DNA from: Vallitalea longa
GTDB lineage: Bacteria > Bacillota > Clostridia > Lachnospirales > Vallitaleaceae
Length of the DNA: 64,000 nucleotides
Assembly (NCBI RefSeq): GCF_027923465.1
Contig: NZ_BRLB01000019.1
Span: forward strand, 1-64,000
Direction: 5' to 3'
Shown here: positions 42,788-51,465 of the stretch, piece by piece
Numbering within the stretch: position 1 is the stretch's first letter
How the letters are laid out: each line of letters begins with the position of its first letter
Notes under the pieces: generated by a model
Databases searched by the model: none
What the model was told of the DNA's origin: nothing
Seen by the model: only the letters and a program-made list of their open reading frames with translations
Translations under genes and position numbers: made by a program

Positions 42788-43487
42788 ATAATAATTCATA
42801 ATAGTAATCAGCTAAATCATTATACTTATTGATAGCGTCTATTCCTTTATCACTGATACCATATATACCTCTATCTATTTTAGTAAACCATTCATGAAAA
42901 TTATTGTAAAGAATAGATGTTGTCTTGTTACCTGTTCCTAGTTGTCTTAATTCTTTTGGTGATAATTCTCCATATTTTTTCAAACAGCAAGCAATATGTA
43001 AAGAATTTTCTTTATACGCTGTCATTAGTTTCGTCTTACTGCTACCTCCTACATTAAAATCACCATATCGTCCTTCAATCTCTGATATGACATTATTTTT
43101 CTTTTTTTTAGATAGCTTCATACTTTGTTTTCTATTAAAAGGTTTGGGATGATATACAATTTGTACTAATGGTTCTTTACCTGTAAAAGATACATAAATA
43201 AGACCAAGTTCTAATCTTCTGATTAAATATAGCTTATCTTTCCACTGCTTTGAAAATGTTCCCTTAGGGCGTTCTATGGCAAGATAGACTTTATCAGTCA
43301 ATCTCTGTCCTTTAGTTCCTTGAATCAACAACTTCATGTTAAGACTCTTCTTAAGTTCAATCAAGATCAATTCATCATCTTTGATTGCTGTAACATCTAT
43401 AGATTTCACTTCACCATTAACTTGGTAACCTAACTGTGTAAAATAATCATGAATAGGTTTATATAAATCCGTTTCTTTTATATTCAT
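42771..43487 (-). CDS. DUF2161-like putative PD-(D/E)XK nuclease-fold protein
   Basis: A 238-residue protein matching my recollection of the DUF2161 family. The N-terminal 100 residues carry a nuclease-fold signature: an Asp in KSIDVTAIKDDELILIELK with the E-L-K motif (D...ExK), preceded by a helix beginning YKPIHDYF. The rest is basic and ends in a probable winged helix (about 160-225; ELRQLGTGNKTTSILYNN). Biological role is unknown. It is monocistronic and overlaps the AraC gene tail to tail. Confidence 0.65.
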   Translation of the reverse strand: MNIKETDLYKPIHDYFTQLGYQVNGEVKSIDVTAIKDDELILIELKKSLNMKLLIQGTKGQRLTDKVYLAIERPKGTFSKQWKDKLYLIRRLELGLIYVSFTGKEPLVQIVYHPKPFNRKQSMKLSKKKKNNVISEIEGRYGDFNVGGSSKTKLMTAYKENSLHIACCLKKYGELSPKELRQLGTGNKTTSILYNNFHEWFTKIDRGIYGISDKGIDAINKYNDLADYYYELLSKEEA

Positions 43488-43567
43488 TGGGTTTCTCCAT
43501 TAAAATTTATAGTAACATTATATACCAATTTCTCTTTTTAGTCGATATATGAAAATTAGATAAGATA

Positions 43568-43769
43568 TTACTTCAGGAAAAAATCCAATCTGGAACTAGA
43601 ACAATCTTGTTGGTTGTTCCATTATTGTTCATTCTACTAAGTTATATGGGAATTGAAGGTGTATTAGCTGGCAGTTCCAGTACCAGAAACTATGTCAGCG
43701 ATTATTTGTATTATTATGATTCATGACTTCAAGAAAAGAATTTATCATCAATATCCAAGTTTTAGGTAA
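43568..43769 (+). pseudogene. Decayed C-terminal fragment of a MATE-family efflux transporter
   Basis: One frame reads TRTILLVVPLLFILLSYMGI and then EGVLAG; after one frame change, a second frame continues AVPVPETMSAIICIIMIHDF with a basic tail to TAA at 767-769 of that kilobase (43767-43769). Joined, these give the last helices of a MATE drug/sodium antiporter. No start, upstream domain or ribosome binding site remains, so this is a relic about 65 codons long. It lies between two intact genes of opposite direction. Confidence 0.6.
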
Positions 43770-43875
43770 TATTACAATTATTCTCCATTATTTTATAAAT
43801 TTAGGTATAATTTATAAAAAATTATAAATACTAATATTGTTAAATTATTTACTAAGACTACAGGAGGAAAAATAT

Positions 43876-44091
43876 ATGCATAATCAAATGAATGGACAAC
43901 AAGGAAAAAATGCTATTCAACACGTACATGATGTACAATCTCAACTTCAAAGTGCAAAAAGTTGCTTAAATCAAGCTATAAGCACAGTTGAAAAACCAGA
44001 AAACAAGAAGAGAATACAAGATACTCTTAATGCAGTAGATAATGCGTTAAATACTTGCAACACCACTATTACTAATTATCAAGAATCATAA
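43876..44091 (+). CDS. Small hypothetical protein
   Basis: A 71-residue soluble protein, Gln/Asn-rich at the start and predicted to form two amphipathic helices (VHDVQSQLQSAKSCLNQAI and KRIQDTLNAVDNALNTCNTT). The start at 43876 is set by GGAGG eight bases upstream. I recognise no characterised family; the helical pair and paired Cys residues (about 35 and 60) suggest a small structural protein, possibly sporulation-related, but that is a guess. A terminator follows at once. Confidence 0.6.
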   Translation: MHNQMNGQQGKNAIQHVHDVQSQLQSAKSCLNQAISTVEKPENKKRIQDTLNAVDNALNTCNTTITNYQES

Positions 44092-44105
44092 TAACACAAC
44101 ACTTG

Positions 44106-44138
44106 ATAACCCTGTCATATTCGTTATGACAGGGTTAT
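44106..44138. terminator. Bidirectional terminator
   Basis: A perfect 13-base inverted repeat ATAACCCTGTCAT (44106-44118) / 44126-44138 around a TTCG-containing loop, located between the ends of two convergent genes. T tracts on both sides are weak, but the stem is very strong. Confidence 0.75.
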
Positions 44139-44147
44139 AATAATTAA

Positions 44148-45281
44148 TCAATTGTTATTTTCTATATATTTTTCTATCTTTGCACTTATCTTATTATCTA
44201 ATTCTCTTAATGCATCAATATATTTGTTAAAGCTATGGAACTCTTCAATACTCATATGGAATAATATCTTTTCCAGATTCTTTCTTATTACGTTTAGCCT
44301 AATCCTATCTTTATCTTCTATTCCATTGACATTCAATATTTTTATAGTAGTTATCAATGCCTCTATAACATCATCTCTTCTATCATTATTGATTTTATTT
44401 AAAAGCTCTTCGTCATTTTTTATATTTTCACATTTCAATATATCCTCACTATGGGATTCAACTTGGTTTATCAATGATCTGGTATATCCTACTATACATC
44501 TGTCCTCATTACATTCACCACAATAATTCTTTCCTGGACATAGCTGTTCTATATCATCATTCAGTTTTTTATAATAATCATATAATGTCTTCGATACCTT
44601 CATATACTTGGATTTTTCTTGGGATCTTATCCTGAATATGGTCTTGATTCGTATGAAAGATATTATACCTACCACCAAAAAGAATATTATCACATATACA
44701 GGATTAAGGTATTCACTTGGAACTGTAGCAAATAACTTGGTCACACCAAAAATCATGAAAATTGATGCTGCCAATAATTTTATTGCGAATTCTGGTATCC
44801 TGTTCCCTAATTTTCTACCAACAAAAATTCCTAATCCTCCCGTAACAATCATTGCAGATACTGACCCCATTAATATCAGTAGGGGATAACTTGCCTCAGC
44901 AGATAGAGTAATGGCTGTTAGTTGGGTCTTGTCTCCTAATTCTCCAATAAAAAATGCCATAGCAACTGTTAACACTGGACCAAAAGACATTCTTTTCTTT
45001 TCTTCTTCCTCATCATCCTCTTCAATCTTCAAAGTCCATAATGCAAATCCTACAAAAGCAAAACCTGCAATCATCTGAAGTGTTTCAACTGGAATGAATC
45101 TACATAAATAACTGCCTAATAAAACAGCCAAACCATGATTTAATAATGCTCCAAAAAAAATACCCATCAAGACAGACTTGACTTTATAACGTGTAGCAAA
45201 TGCCATAGCCAATATCTGTGTTTTATCACCCATCTCGGCAATAAAAATAAGTCCAAAGGCTTTAATAAAATCAGCAAACAT
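44148..45281 (-). CDS. GDT1/TMEM165 (UPF0016) family manganese exporter with C-terminal extension
   Basis: A 377-residue membrane protein. Residues 1-200 are a complete UPF0016 transporter: six helices with the two signature ExGDKT motifs (AEMGDKTQI and GELGDKTQL) separated by an acidic loop. Relatives export Mn2+ (or Ca2+). A cytoplasmic extension of about 170 residues follows, with a cysteine cluster (CPGKNYCGECNEDRC) and helical remainder, not part of the usual family. The start at 45281 is fixed by GGAGGG seven bases upstream. Expression is governed by a yybP-ykoY (Mn2+) riboswitch, which agrees with the function. Confidence 0.9.
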   Translation of the reverse strand: MFADFIKAFGLIFIAEMGDKTQILAMAFATRYKVKSVLMGIFFGALLNHGLAVLLGSYLCRFIPVETLQMIAGFAFVGFALWTLKIEEDDEEEEKKRMSFGPVLTVAMAFFIGELGDKTQLTAITLSAEASYPLLILMGSVSAMIVTGGLGIFVGRKLGNRIPEFAIKLLAASIFMIFGVTKLFATVPSEYLNPVYVIIFFLVVGIISFIRIKTIFRIRSQEKSKYMKVSKTLYDYYKKLNDDIEQLCPGKNYCGECNEDRCIVGYTRSLINQVESHSEDILKCENIKNDEELLNKINNDRRDDVIEALITTIKILNVNGIEDKDRIRLNVIRKNLEKILFHMSIEEFHSFNKYIDALRELDNKISAKIEKYIENNN

Positions 45282-45534
45282 TAATTTACCCTCCATATAG
45301 TTGATTTGTTAAGATATCATTAGTATTATTCTTACATAATAATGAATATATATCATAAGAAACTCATTATCCGTAGATAATGAAATAAATCTTATATCTC
45401 AATAATGAACTAACCTCCTCGTATCAAAAATTTATAATTATAAGAAGTATCCTATAACATAAAAAGTATATAAGTTGAATTTCCATTAAATTAAGACTTA
45501 GCTTTATAAAATTTTCAAGGAAAACCTATAAAAT

Positions 45535-45605
45535 AAAAAAAGAAGTAAGATTTAGATTGATATATTAGCATATAACTAATATACCAATCTAAAAGTCTCA
45601 CTTCT
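45535..45605 (-). terminator. Riboswitch terminator before the manganese exporter
   Basis: A long hairpin (arms about 27-30 bases, 45542-45568 against 45576-45605, few mismatches) followed on the minus strand by seven T residues. Its 5' arm begins with GAAGTGAGACTTTT, which is also the 3' strand of the aptamer's closing stem, so ligand binding would prevent the terminator: an ON switch. Confidence 0.85.
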
Positions 45606-45693
45606 TTAAATTCTATTTAAAGCGAATAAAACCAGGATTTCTCCATTATGTTGATTTTATTCATGACTATTCGTCACAGTTACTCCCTTTTAG
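45591..45693 (-). promoter_or_regulatory. yybP-ykoY (Mn2+) riboswitch aptamer
   Basis: The minus strand shows the class hallmarks: AAAAGGGAGTAACTGTGACG at the 5' side, a TCAACAT-type internal loop segment, a GGTTTTATTCGC helix region, and AGTGAGACTTTT at the 3' side pairing with the 5' strand. These motifs define the manganese-sensing yybP-ykoY element. About 310 bases of leader separate it from the exporter start; I see nothing else coded there, only small stems. Confidence 0.82.
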
Positions 45694-45841
45694 AAACATC
45701 TAAGATTTTATCATATAAACAGTAAAAAGTAAATATAAAATTAGCAAATAATAATTATTATCACTTATATTTGAATCATTATATATCCAAATAATTTCTG
45801 GATATAGAAAATATTATAATAAAGAAATATTCAAGTAATTC

Positions 45842-47440
45842 TTATATAGGTTTAGCTGGGGAGCTTGTAATTAATTGTTCATAACTTACTCCGTACTTTA
45901 TAGCAATATCTTTAGCATAACTCTGACCTAGAGGTATACCTTCCTTAACCTTGAAAGATTGAACATCATTAATAGATCCGCTTACTAGATTAACAAATAA
46001 AGGTACCCTATTATTATTCAATTCATTTATTTTTTCTCCTAATTCATGTAGATGTGTATTAAAAACAACTGTTGCCCCCAATAGTTGAAGTGCTTTCAAA
46101 ATATCTGTAGCTATTATCAAGCTTTCTAAATGGCTTGTACCATCAAATGATTCATTCATCAACAAAAGACTTTTATTAGTCATTTCAGAGAATATTTCTG
46201 AGAATCTCTGACATTCTTCACCTAATCTACCATAATTAATGGTTGCTATTTCTTCTGCTGGAAAATGCAAATACAACTTATCAATTAATTTAATGGTGGC
46301 TTCTTTAGCAGGTATATAAAATCCAAGTTGTGCAAACCAGTATATTTGTCCAATAGATTGTGTAAATGTTGTTTTTCCACCTCTATTAGCACCCGTTAGA
46401 ATAAATATATTCCCCTTTGAATCAATATTAAAATCATTATAGACCATTTCATCATTCTTGCCCTTATCAGCCATATCATATGCTAAATTAATATTATAGA
46501 GTCCTTGTATCATGGTTTCATCCTCATTGACTATTTTAGGTTTACATAGGGAATATCCATTATTAATCATCTTATCATATATTTTGAGTGCAATTTCATA
46601 AAAAGTGATTTCTGTGGTTAACGGTACATATATAGAAAGCAAACTACTGTTGAATTGATCGCAAAAAGCAATTAATTGTTTCATAGCTGGAGCGATGATT
46701 TTTTCAATATTATTAAGTGCTTCTGGCATAGCTAAACTTTCAGGTGCAAAAAGTTTTCTTGGTATAGCTTTTAGTTCTCCCAAACCATAGCTAACTACCT
46801 TAGATATTTTTTTCAATTTTCTACTGTATTTAAAAGGTTTATCTTCAAGTGATAAAACTATAGCTTCAACAGGTTTTAGGTTATTATCAAAATTGATACC
46901 TACTTTCAGACCATGAACTCCTTCATCCATATCTTTTATATGATATATATCTTGTTTGAAATTCTGATATACATCACTATCTATAGTTGATTCTATAAAC
47001 CCTTGTAGTTCTAATAAACCTTTAGATTTTATATTAGAATTTTTTAATATACTGCAAATGTTTTCAGATAAATTCATTACGTCAGCCACTTCATCAATTC
47101 TTTTTAATAAATTATAAAGGGTTGCTTCACTTTCGAAAGCGAATTTTATCATGTTTTTGATTTCACTACATCTATCAAAAGTGTTTTTTAAGGTATCCAG
47201 AAGCATATTATTATTAATGAAATCAGTCAATATGTCTTGCCTATATTCAATAGTGGTAACTGAGACAGGTATTTTTTCCATTAGTTTGATTAAGTTGCCT
47301 TTTATGTTTTTTTTCAAATCATTCATTAATAAAGATATGTTAATGTCTTCAATAGTCTTATCATCTAATTCGAAGTATTCATCAGAGTCATTATCCAACC
47401 ACAGCAAACTAAAACTATACTTTTCACTAATATTCAACAT
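45842..47440 (-). CDS. MutS-like ATPase without mismatch-recognition domain (second of pair)
   Basis: A 532-residue protein with the MutS core/lever and ATPase domains only. YRQDILTDFIN (67-77) is in the N-terminal helical region. Walker A is GANRGGKTT (350-358; canonical GPNMGGKST). In place of the Walker B Asp-Glu there is Asn429-Glu430 (LLLMNESFDGTSHLES), and NTHLHEL (461-467) is the conserved His segment. No N-terminal mismatch-binding domain and no Smr or endonuclease domain is present. It begins inside the last codons of a paralogue (seven-base overlap), pointing to a heterodimer. Function unknown; classical mismatch repair is unlikely. Confidence 0.8.
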   Translation of the reverse strand: MLNISEKYSFSLLWLDNDSDEYFELDDKTIEDINISLLMNDLKKNIKGNLIKLMEKIPVSVTTIEYRQDILTDFINNNMLLDTLKNTFDRCSEIKNMIKFAFESEATLYNLLKRIDEVADVMNLSENICSILKNSNIKSKGLLELQGFIESTIDSDVYQNFKQDIYHIKDMDEGVHGLKVGINFDNNLKPVEAIVLSLEDKPFKYSRKLKKISKVVSYGLGELKAIPRKLFAPESLAMPEALNNIEKIIAPAMKQLIAFCDQFNSSLLSIYVPLTTEITFYEIALKIYDKMINNGYSLCKPKIVNEDETMIQGLYNINLAYDMADKGKNDEMVYNDFNIDSKGNIFILTGANRGGKTTFTQSIGQIYWFAQLGFYIPAKEATIKLIDKLYLHFPAEEIATINYGRLGEECQRFSEIFSEMTNKSLLLMNESFDGTSHLESLIIATDILKALQLLGATVVFNTHLHELGEKINELNNNRVPLFVNLVSGSINDVQSFKVKEGIPLGQSYAKDIAIKYGVSYEQLITSSPAKPI

Positions 47441-49026
47441 TTTGCCTCCAATCTGTCTTTCAACTGGCTATATGTTACATTATATTTTTCAGCTATTTCT
47501 TTTGCATGACTACTCCCAAGAGGTTGTCCTCTATATACTTTATAAGTATTTTCCCCATTGGTAAAACCAGTTACCATACTTATTACTAGCGTATCATTTT
47601 CTAATTCTTCATTTAACTGAGAAGTCTTTAATCCCAACTCATGTAAATGAGTATTAAATATCATTCTGATTCTTTTATATTTCACTGCTTTCAATACTTC
47701 TTCAGCTATCTTCAAGCTCTCCAAATGACTCGTCCCTGAAAAAGATTCATTAAGTAGAATCAAGCTTTTTTCTGTAGCTTGTCTATATAATTTACTAAAC
47801 GCATCACATTCTTTTCCGAATTTACCTAGATTGACTGTTTCTTTTTCTAATGTAGGAAAATGTGTGAAAACACCATCCGTCAGACTTATTTCCGCTTTAC
47901 TTGCAGGGACCAACAAACCTAATTGAGCAAATATCTGAATTTGACCTACAGCTTGTGTTATAGTAGTTTTACCTCCTCTGTTAGCTCCTGTCAATATTAT
48001 GATTCTGCCTTCATCACCTATTTCAAAATCATTATATATGATTTTTTGATTAATATGATTATTATCATCTGATGATTTTTCATAAGCTAAAGCTGCATTA
48101 TAACAATCTTTTAGAACCATACTCCTATTATCTGGAGATAAAAGCTTAGGTTTACAAATAGGTAATTCATTATTTTTCATAAGTAATAACAAATCACAAC
48201 TGGATTTATAAAATGTAATTTCCCTAAGTAATGAAACAAATGGTTTCGTATCTATCTTAGTATATTTTTGAGTAAAAGATTTTAAAACACTTTTATGAGC
48301 TTTTAATCCATATTCAATTTCATCCATTAGATTCCAGTCAATTTTATTAATAGAAAATACAGGTGCATAGTTCTTGATATGAGTACCTAAAAACTTTTCA
48401 TTAACTTCAATAGCAGTCGAAACTTTTCTAAAAGCTTTGGGATATTTATATTTATATTCACTAACTTTTGTCACCTGAGCTTCAAACGGTCTCATAACTG
48501 GAGACATATTAATCGATAACTCTATACCTTTTATTTTGCTAAAAATATATCTAATTTCTTTTAAATCTTTTTTCATCTGAATATAATTACTATCGCTAAT
48601 TATTCTATCTATATTTTTCCGTAGATTAATTAATCCTTGAGCTGATGGATCATAATATAATAATGTTTGATTAAGAGACTCTATACAATGAATTGATGTT
48701 TCCACTGTTATCATAAGATCAATTAAAGAATATAAATTGGACCGCTTGTCCTTTAATTTCCTGTTCTTCGACTTTAATTCATAAAAACCCTTTAGATCAT
48801 TTTCTAAGTCTATTATGAAATCAGGTTTATTAATAAAATCTGCTAATATGTCTTGTCTGTACTTGATAGTAGGTTCATCCATACAAATATTATATATTAT
48901 GGATTCATTTTCTTCACTTATTTCAATAAGCTTTTTATATATGATATTAAGATTCAGATCCTTAATTACCTTTTTATCAATGCTTCTGGTTTTTGAGCCT
49001 TCCAGCCATAATAAACTATCAAACAA
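47434..49026 (-). CDS. MutS-like ATPase without mismatch-recognition domain (first of pair)
   Basis: A 530-residue paralogue of the next gene with the same build: YRQDILADFIN in the N-terminal part, Walker A GANRGGKTT, Walker B variant LILLNESFSGTSHLES (Asn instead of Asp) and NTHLHEL near the C-terminus. Sequence identity to its neighbour is clear only around these motifs, so the duplication is old. Translation starts at a TTG behind AAGGAGATG. The pair forms a two-gene unit with no other partner. Confidence 0.8.
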   Translation of the reverse strand: MFDSLLWLEGSKTRSIDKKVIKDLNLNIIYKKLIEISEENESIIYNICMDEPTIKYRQDILADFINKPDFIIDLENDLKGFYELKSKNRKLKDKRSNLYSLIDLMITVETSIHCIESLNQTLLYYDPSAQGLINLRKNIDRIISDSNYIQMKKDLKEIRYIFSKIKGIELSINMSPVMRPFEAQVTKVSEYKYKYPKAFRKVSTAIEVNEKFLGTHIKNYAPVFSINKIDWNLMDEIEYGLKAHKSVLKSFTQKYTKIDTKPFVSLLREITFYKSSCDLLLLMKNNELPICKPKLLSPDNRSMVLKDCYNAALAYEKSSDDNNHINQKIIYNDFEIGDEGRIIILTGANRGGKTTITQAVGQIQIFAQLGLLVPASKAEISLTDGVFTHFPTLEKETVNLGKFGKECDAFSKLYRQATEKSLILLNESFSGTSHLESLKIAEEVLKAVKYKRIRMIFNTHLHELGLKTSQLNEELENDTLVISMVTGFTNGENTYKVYRGQPLGSSHAKEIAEKYNVTYSQLKDRLEAKC

Positions 49027-49136
49027 TTGTTACATCTCCTTACCCTTTAGCATGTATTATTGTTATCTATATTCTACCATAATTAAGAAAAAATGTTACT
49101 TGGTGAAGCAAAAGATTTTTATACATAAGCAAATAC

Positions 49137-49189
49137 AAAAAAAGACAGCCTCAATTTAGTTATTTCATCAACTAAAACGAATCTGTCTT
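49137..49189 (-). terminator. Terminator of the NADH:rubredoxin oxidoreductase-like gene region
   Basis: On the minus strand AAGACAG (49183-49189) pairs with CTGTCTT (49142-49148), with an inner GTTTTAGTT/AACTAAAT stem, followed by seven T residues (49137-49143). It lies 30 bases after the stop at 49219. Confidence 0.8.
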
Positions 49190-49218
49190 GGTTACTATTT
49201 TTTAATATCTACTACTAA

Positions 49219-50571
49219 TCATAATATGACTTTTTCAACCATACTCCTATAATTATATCCTTGGTTATATCCATTTATCAGGTGAGAAGTCTTGGAAATA
49301 TCTCCAATCAATATACCACCAACAAATTTATCATTAACAAAATAGAGTTTTCTATAAATACACTTATCAATATCTTGGTACATAACAGATTTATATGATA
49401 ACTGTTCATCAACTCCTAGATTACCTATAGAGAAAACTGTCATATCCATACCATTAAATATATTACTAGGTACTATATTTTTATAAACCATTATATCTCC
49501 AACTGCATTAGCTCCTGCTACTTCTCCTTGTTTAACTGCCTGAGCCCATATCAAATAATTTATTCCATGAAATTCAGCAACATCACCACAGGCATAGATA
49601 TTCTTTTCACTCGTTTCCATATTCTCATTAACCAAGATACCCTTATCAATATCTATATCTATATCTTTCGCTAATTGTATATTAGGTCTTACTCCACTAG
49701 ATACAATTACCATTTCTGCTTCTATCATCGTTTCATTATCCAACTTCACACCTGTCACGGCATCACTACCTAATATAGATTCTGCTGTTACCCCTTTATA
49801 GATACTGATACCTGTTTTATCAATACCTTTTTCAAATACTTTTGCACCTTCTTGGTCTAATTGTTTTGGTAATATTCTAGGTGCCATTTCGATAATTGAT
49901 ACATCAAGTCCTAGTTTTTTCAATTCCCATCCTGCTTCAAGTCCAAGTAATCCTGCTCCTATTATAATTACTTTTTTACACTTGCTGGCATATTCCTTAA
50001 CATTATCTGCATCAGCTAAAGTTTTAATAGTAAAAACTCCCTTTTTACTAATTCCTTCTATCGGTGGAATAAAATTATGACTACCAGTTGCTAATATCAA
50101 TTTATCATAACTGATTTTTTCTCCTTTTTCTAATACGATTTTTTTATTGATCTTATCTATCTTAGTTACTGCAATACCAAGTTTCAAAGTAATATTGTTT
50201 TCATCATACCATTTGCCATTATGCAAATAAAAATAATCTTCATCATGGCTATTACTTATATAATCTGAAAGGCTAGGTCTATAATATGCATAGTTGGGAT
50301 CTTTATCTACTATAACTATATTGACATTTTCGTTTCTTTTTCTAATAGATTCCGCAGCAGATATACCTGCTGCATTATTTCCTATGATTACAATAGATTC
50401 TCTAGTCCCAGATGTATATTCTACCTTTTCTTCCTCATACAATTCGAATTCTTCTCTACCAACTCCACATGTTGGACAAATCTCAGGAGGTTCTGTCCCT
50501 TCAAAAATTTCACCACATATAATACATCTCCATAGCTTTGTATTGTCATCTTTTTTTTGTAATGTATTCAT
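49219..50571 (-). CDS. Rubredoxin-fused NADH-dependent FAD oxidoreductase
   Basis: A 450-residue protein in two parts. Residues about 12-48 form a rubredoxin-like iron site (CIICGEIF and CPTCGVGREEF). From about 57 a pyridine nucleotide-disulphide oxidoreductase fold follows, with FAD motif VIIGNNAAGISAAESI, ATGSH, NAD motif VIIIGAGLLGLEAG and FAD-contacting IYACGDVAEF. Related NADH:rubredoxin oxidoreductases feed electrons to oxygen- and peroxide-reducing proteins in anaerobes, so a role in oxidative-stress defence is likely. It has its own near-consensus promoter (50641-50669). Confidence 0.9.
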   Translation of the reverse strand: MNTLQKKDDNTKLWRCIICGEIFEGTEPPEICPTCGVGREEFELYEEEKVEYTSGTRESIVIIGNNAAGISAAESIRKRNENVNIVIVDKDPNYAYYRPSLSDYISNSHDEDYFYLHNGKWYDENNITLKLGIAVTKIDKINKKIVLEKGEKISYDKLILATGSHNFIPPIEGISKKGVFTIKTLADADNVKEYASKCKKVIIIGAGLLGLEAGWELKKLGLDVSIIEMAPRILPKQLDQEGAKVFEKGIDKTGISIYKGVTAESILGSDAVTGVKLDNETMIEAEMVIVSSGVRPNIQLAKDIDIDIDKGILVNENMETSEKNIYACGDVAEFHGINYLIWAQAVKQGEVAGANAVGDIMVYKNIVPSNIFNGMDMTVFSIGNLGVDEQLSYKSVMYQDIDKCIYRKLYFVNDKFVGGILIGDISKTSHLINGYNQGYNYRSMVEKVIL

Positions 50572-50640
50572 TATAATTCCTCCTAATGTTTGCTATATTT
50601 GAATTTTATTATTATTAGATTGTATTTCATCTCTAATACT

Positions 50641-50669
50641 ATTGTATCGTTATTAATAATTATTGTCAA
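50641..50669 (-). promoter_or_regulatory. Promoter of the rubredoxin-fused oxidoreductase
   Basis: On the minus strand TTGACA (50664-50669), 17 bases, TACAAT (50641-50646). The untranslated leader is about 60 bases. Confidence 0.75.
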
Positions 50670-50839
50670 GTAATTTATATAACTAATTAATAATAATAAT
50701 CTTTTGTATGCATTATATTTTTTATATCATCAATACTTAATAATGTACATTAGAATTTCCAATTATGTCTAGCAATTACAAAAAAAGTAAATATATTTAT
50801 AAAAAAATTATTGATAACCAACATAGTATTTATAATCTA

Positions 50840-50868
50840 TTGCTTTATTTACCAATTAATGCTAAAAT
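50840..50868 (+). promoter_or_regulatory. Promoter of the DivIVA-like gene
   Basis: TTGCTT (50840-50845), 17 bases, TAAAAT (50863-50868), about 55 bases before the start codon. The remaining sequence between 50670 and 50839 is A+T-rich with nothing else assignable. Confidence 0.55.
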
Positions 50869-50923
50869 TATATCAGATTAAACTTTATTTTAAGAAAAAT
50901 ACAAATTTTAGTGGGGGTTCATT

Positions 50924-51343
50924 ATGTCAAATACATTCTCTATTATAAAAAAAGGATATTCACCAGAAGAAGTTGATGACTACCTTGTTCAACTAGAAGA
51001 AACTATTGATAATTATAAATTAGAAGAGCAATATATTTCACAAGCTTTGGTAGAATCTCATATTACTGCTAAAAAAATTATAGAAGAAGCTGAAATTACC
51101 GCATTTGAAATTGAAAAAGATGCTCTTATTCAACTTGAACACCTTAAACATGAACTTGAAAATACTAAAAAAAAGCTTGAAAGTTTTAAAAATGATTATG
51201 ATATTTTCTTAGAACGGTTTAAAGATTCTTTTACTACTAATGAATTGCAAAGTGTTGTAGACACTATTAACCAATTAGATGAAATTGTTAGTTTGCCTAA
51301 AAAAAAGAAAGCTAAGAAAAAAACTAAGAAAAAAGCTGTTTAG
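50924..51343 (+). CDS. DivIVA-domain protein with lysine-rich tail
   Basis: A 139-residue protein. The first 30 residues fit the DivIVA N-terminal membrane-curvature domain (FSIIKKGYSPEEVDDYLVQLE), followed by a coiled coil to about residue 125 and an extremely basic tail (KKKKAKKKTKKKA). DivIVA proteins mark division sites and poles; the short size and Lys tail suggest a variant that may also bind nucleic acid or acidic membrane. GGGGG lies six bases before the ATG. Monocistronic. Confidence 0.82.
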   Translation: MSNTFSIIKKGYSPEEVDDYLVQLEETIDNYKLEEQYISQALVESHITAKKIIEEAEITAFEIEKDALIQLEHLKHELENTKKKLESFKNDYDIFLERFKDSFTTNELQSVVDTINQLDEIVSLPKKKKAKKKTKKKAV

Positions 51344-51372
51344 ATTTTTTATGTATATTACTTATAAAATGC

Positions 51373-51408
51373 AAAAAAGGTCAAGTCTCTTATGACTTAC
51401 CTTTTTTT
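51373..51408. terminator. Bidirectional terminator
   Basis: AAAAAAGGT-C-AAGTC (51373-51386 region) pairs with GACTTACCTTTTTT (51394-51407), giving A/T tracts on both sides. It serves the DivIVA-like gene and probably the convergent GntR regulator at 51466. Confidence 0.75.
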
Positions 51409-51465
51409 ATTAGAAGAAGAGCTATACCTTTACAGGTTATTAGCCTATGTTTTAATCTATAAAGA

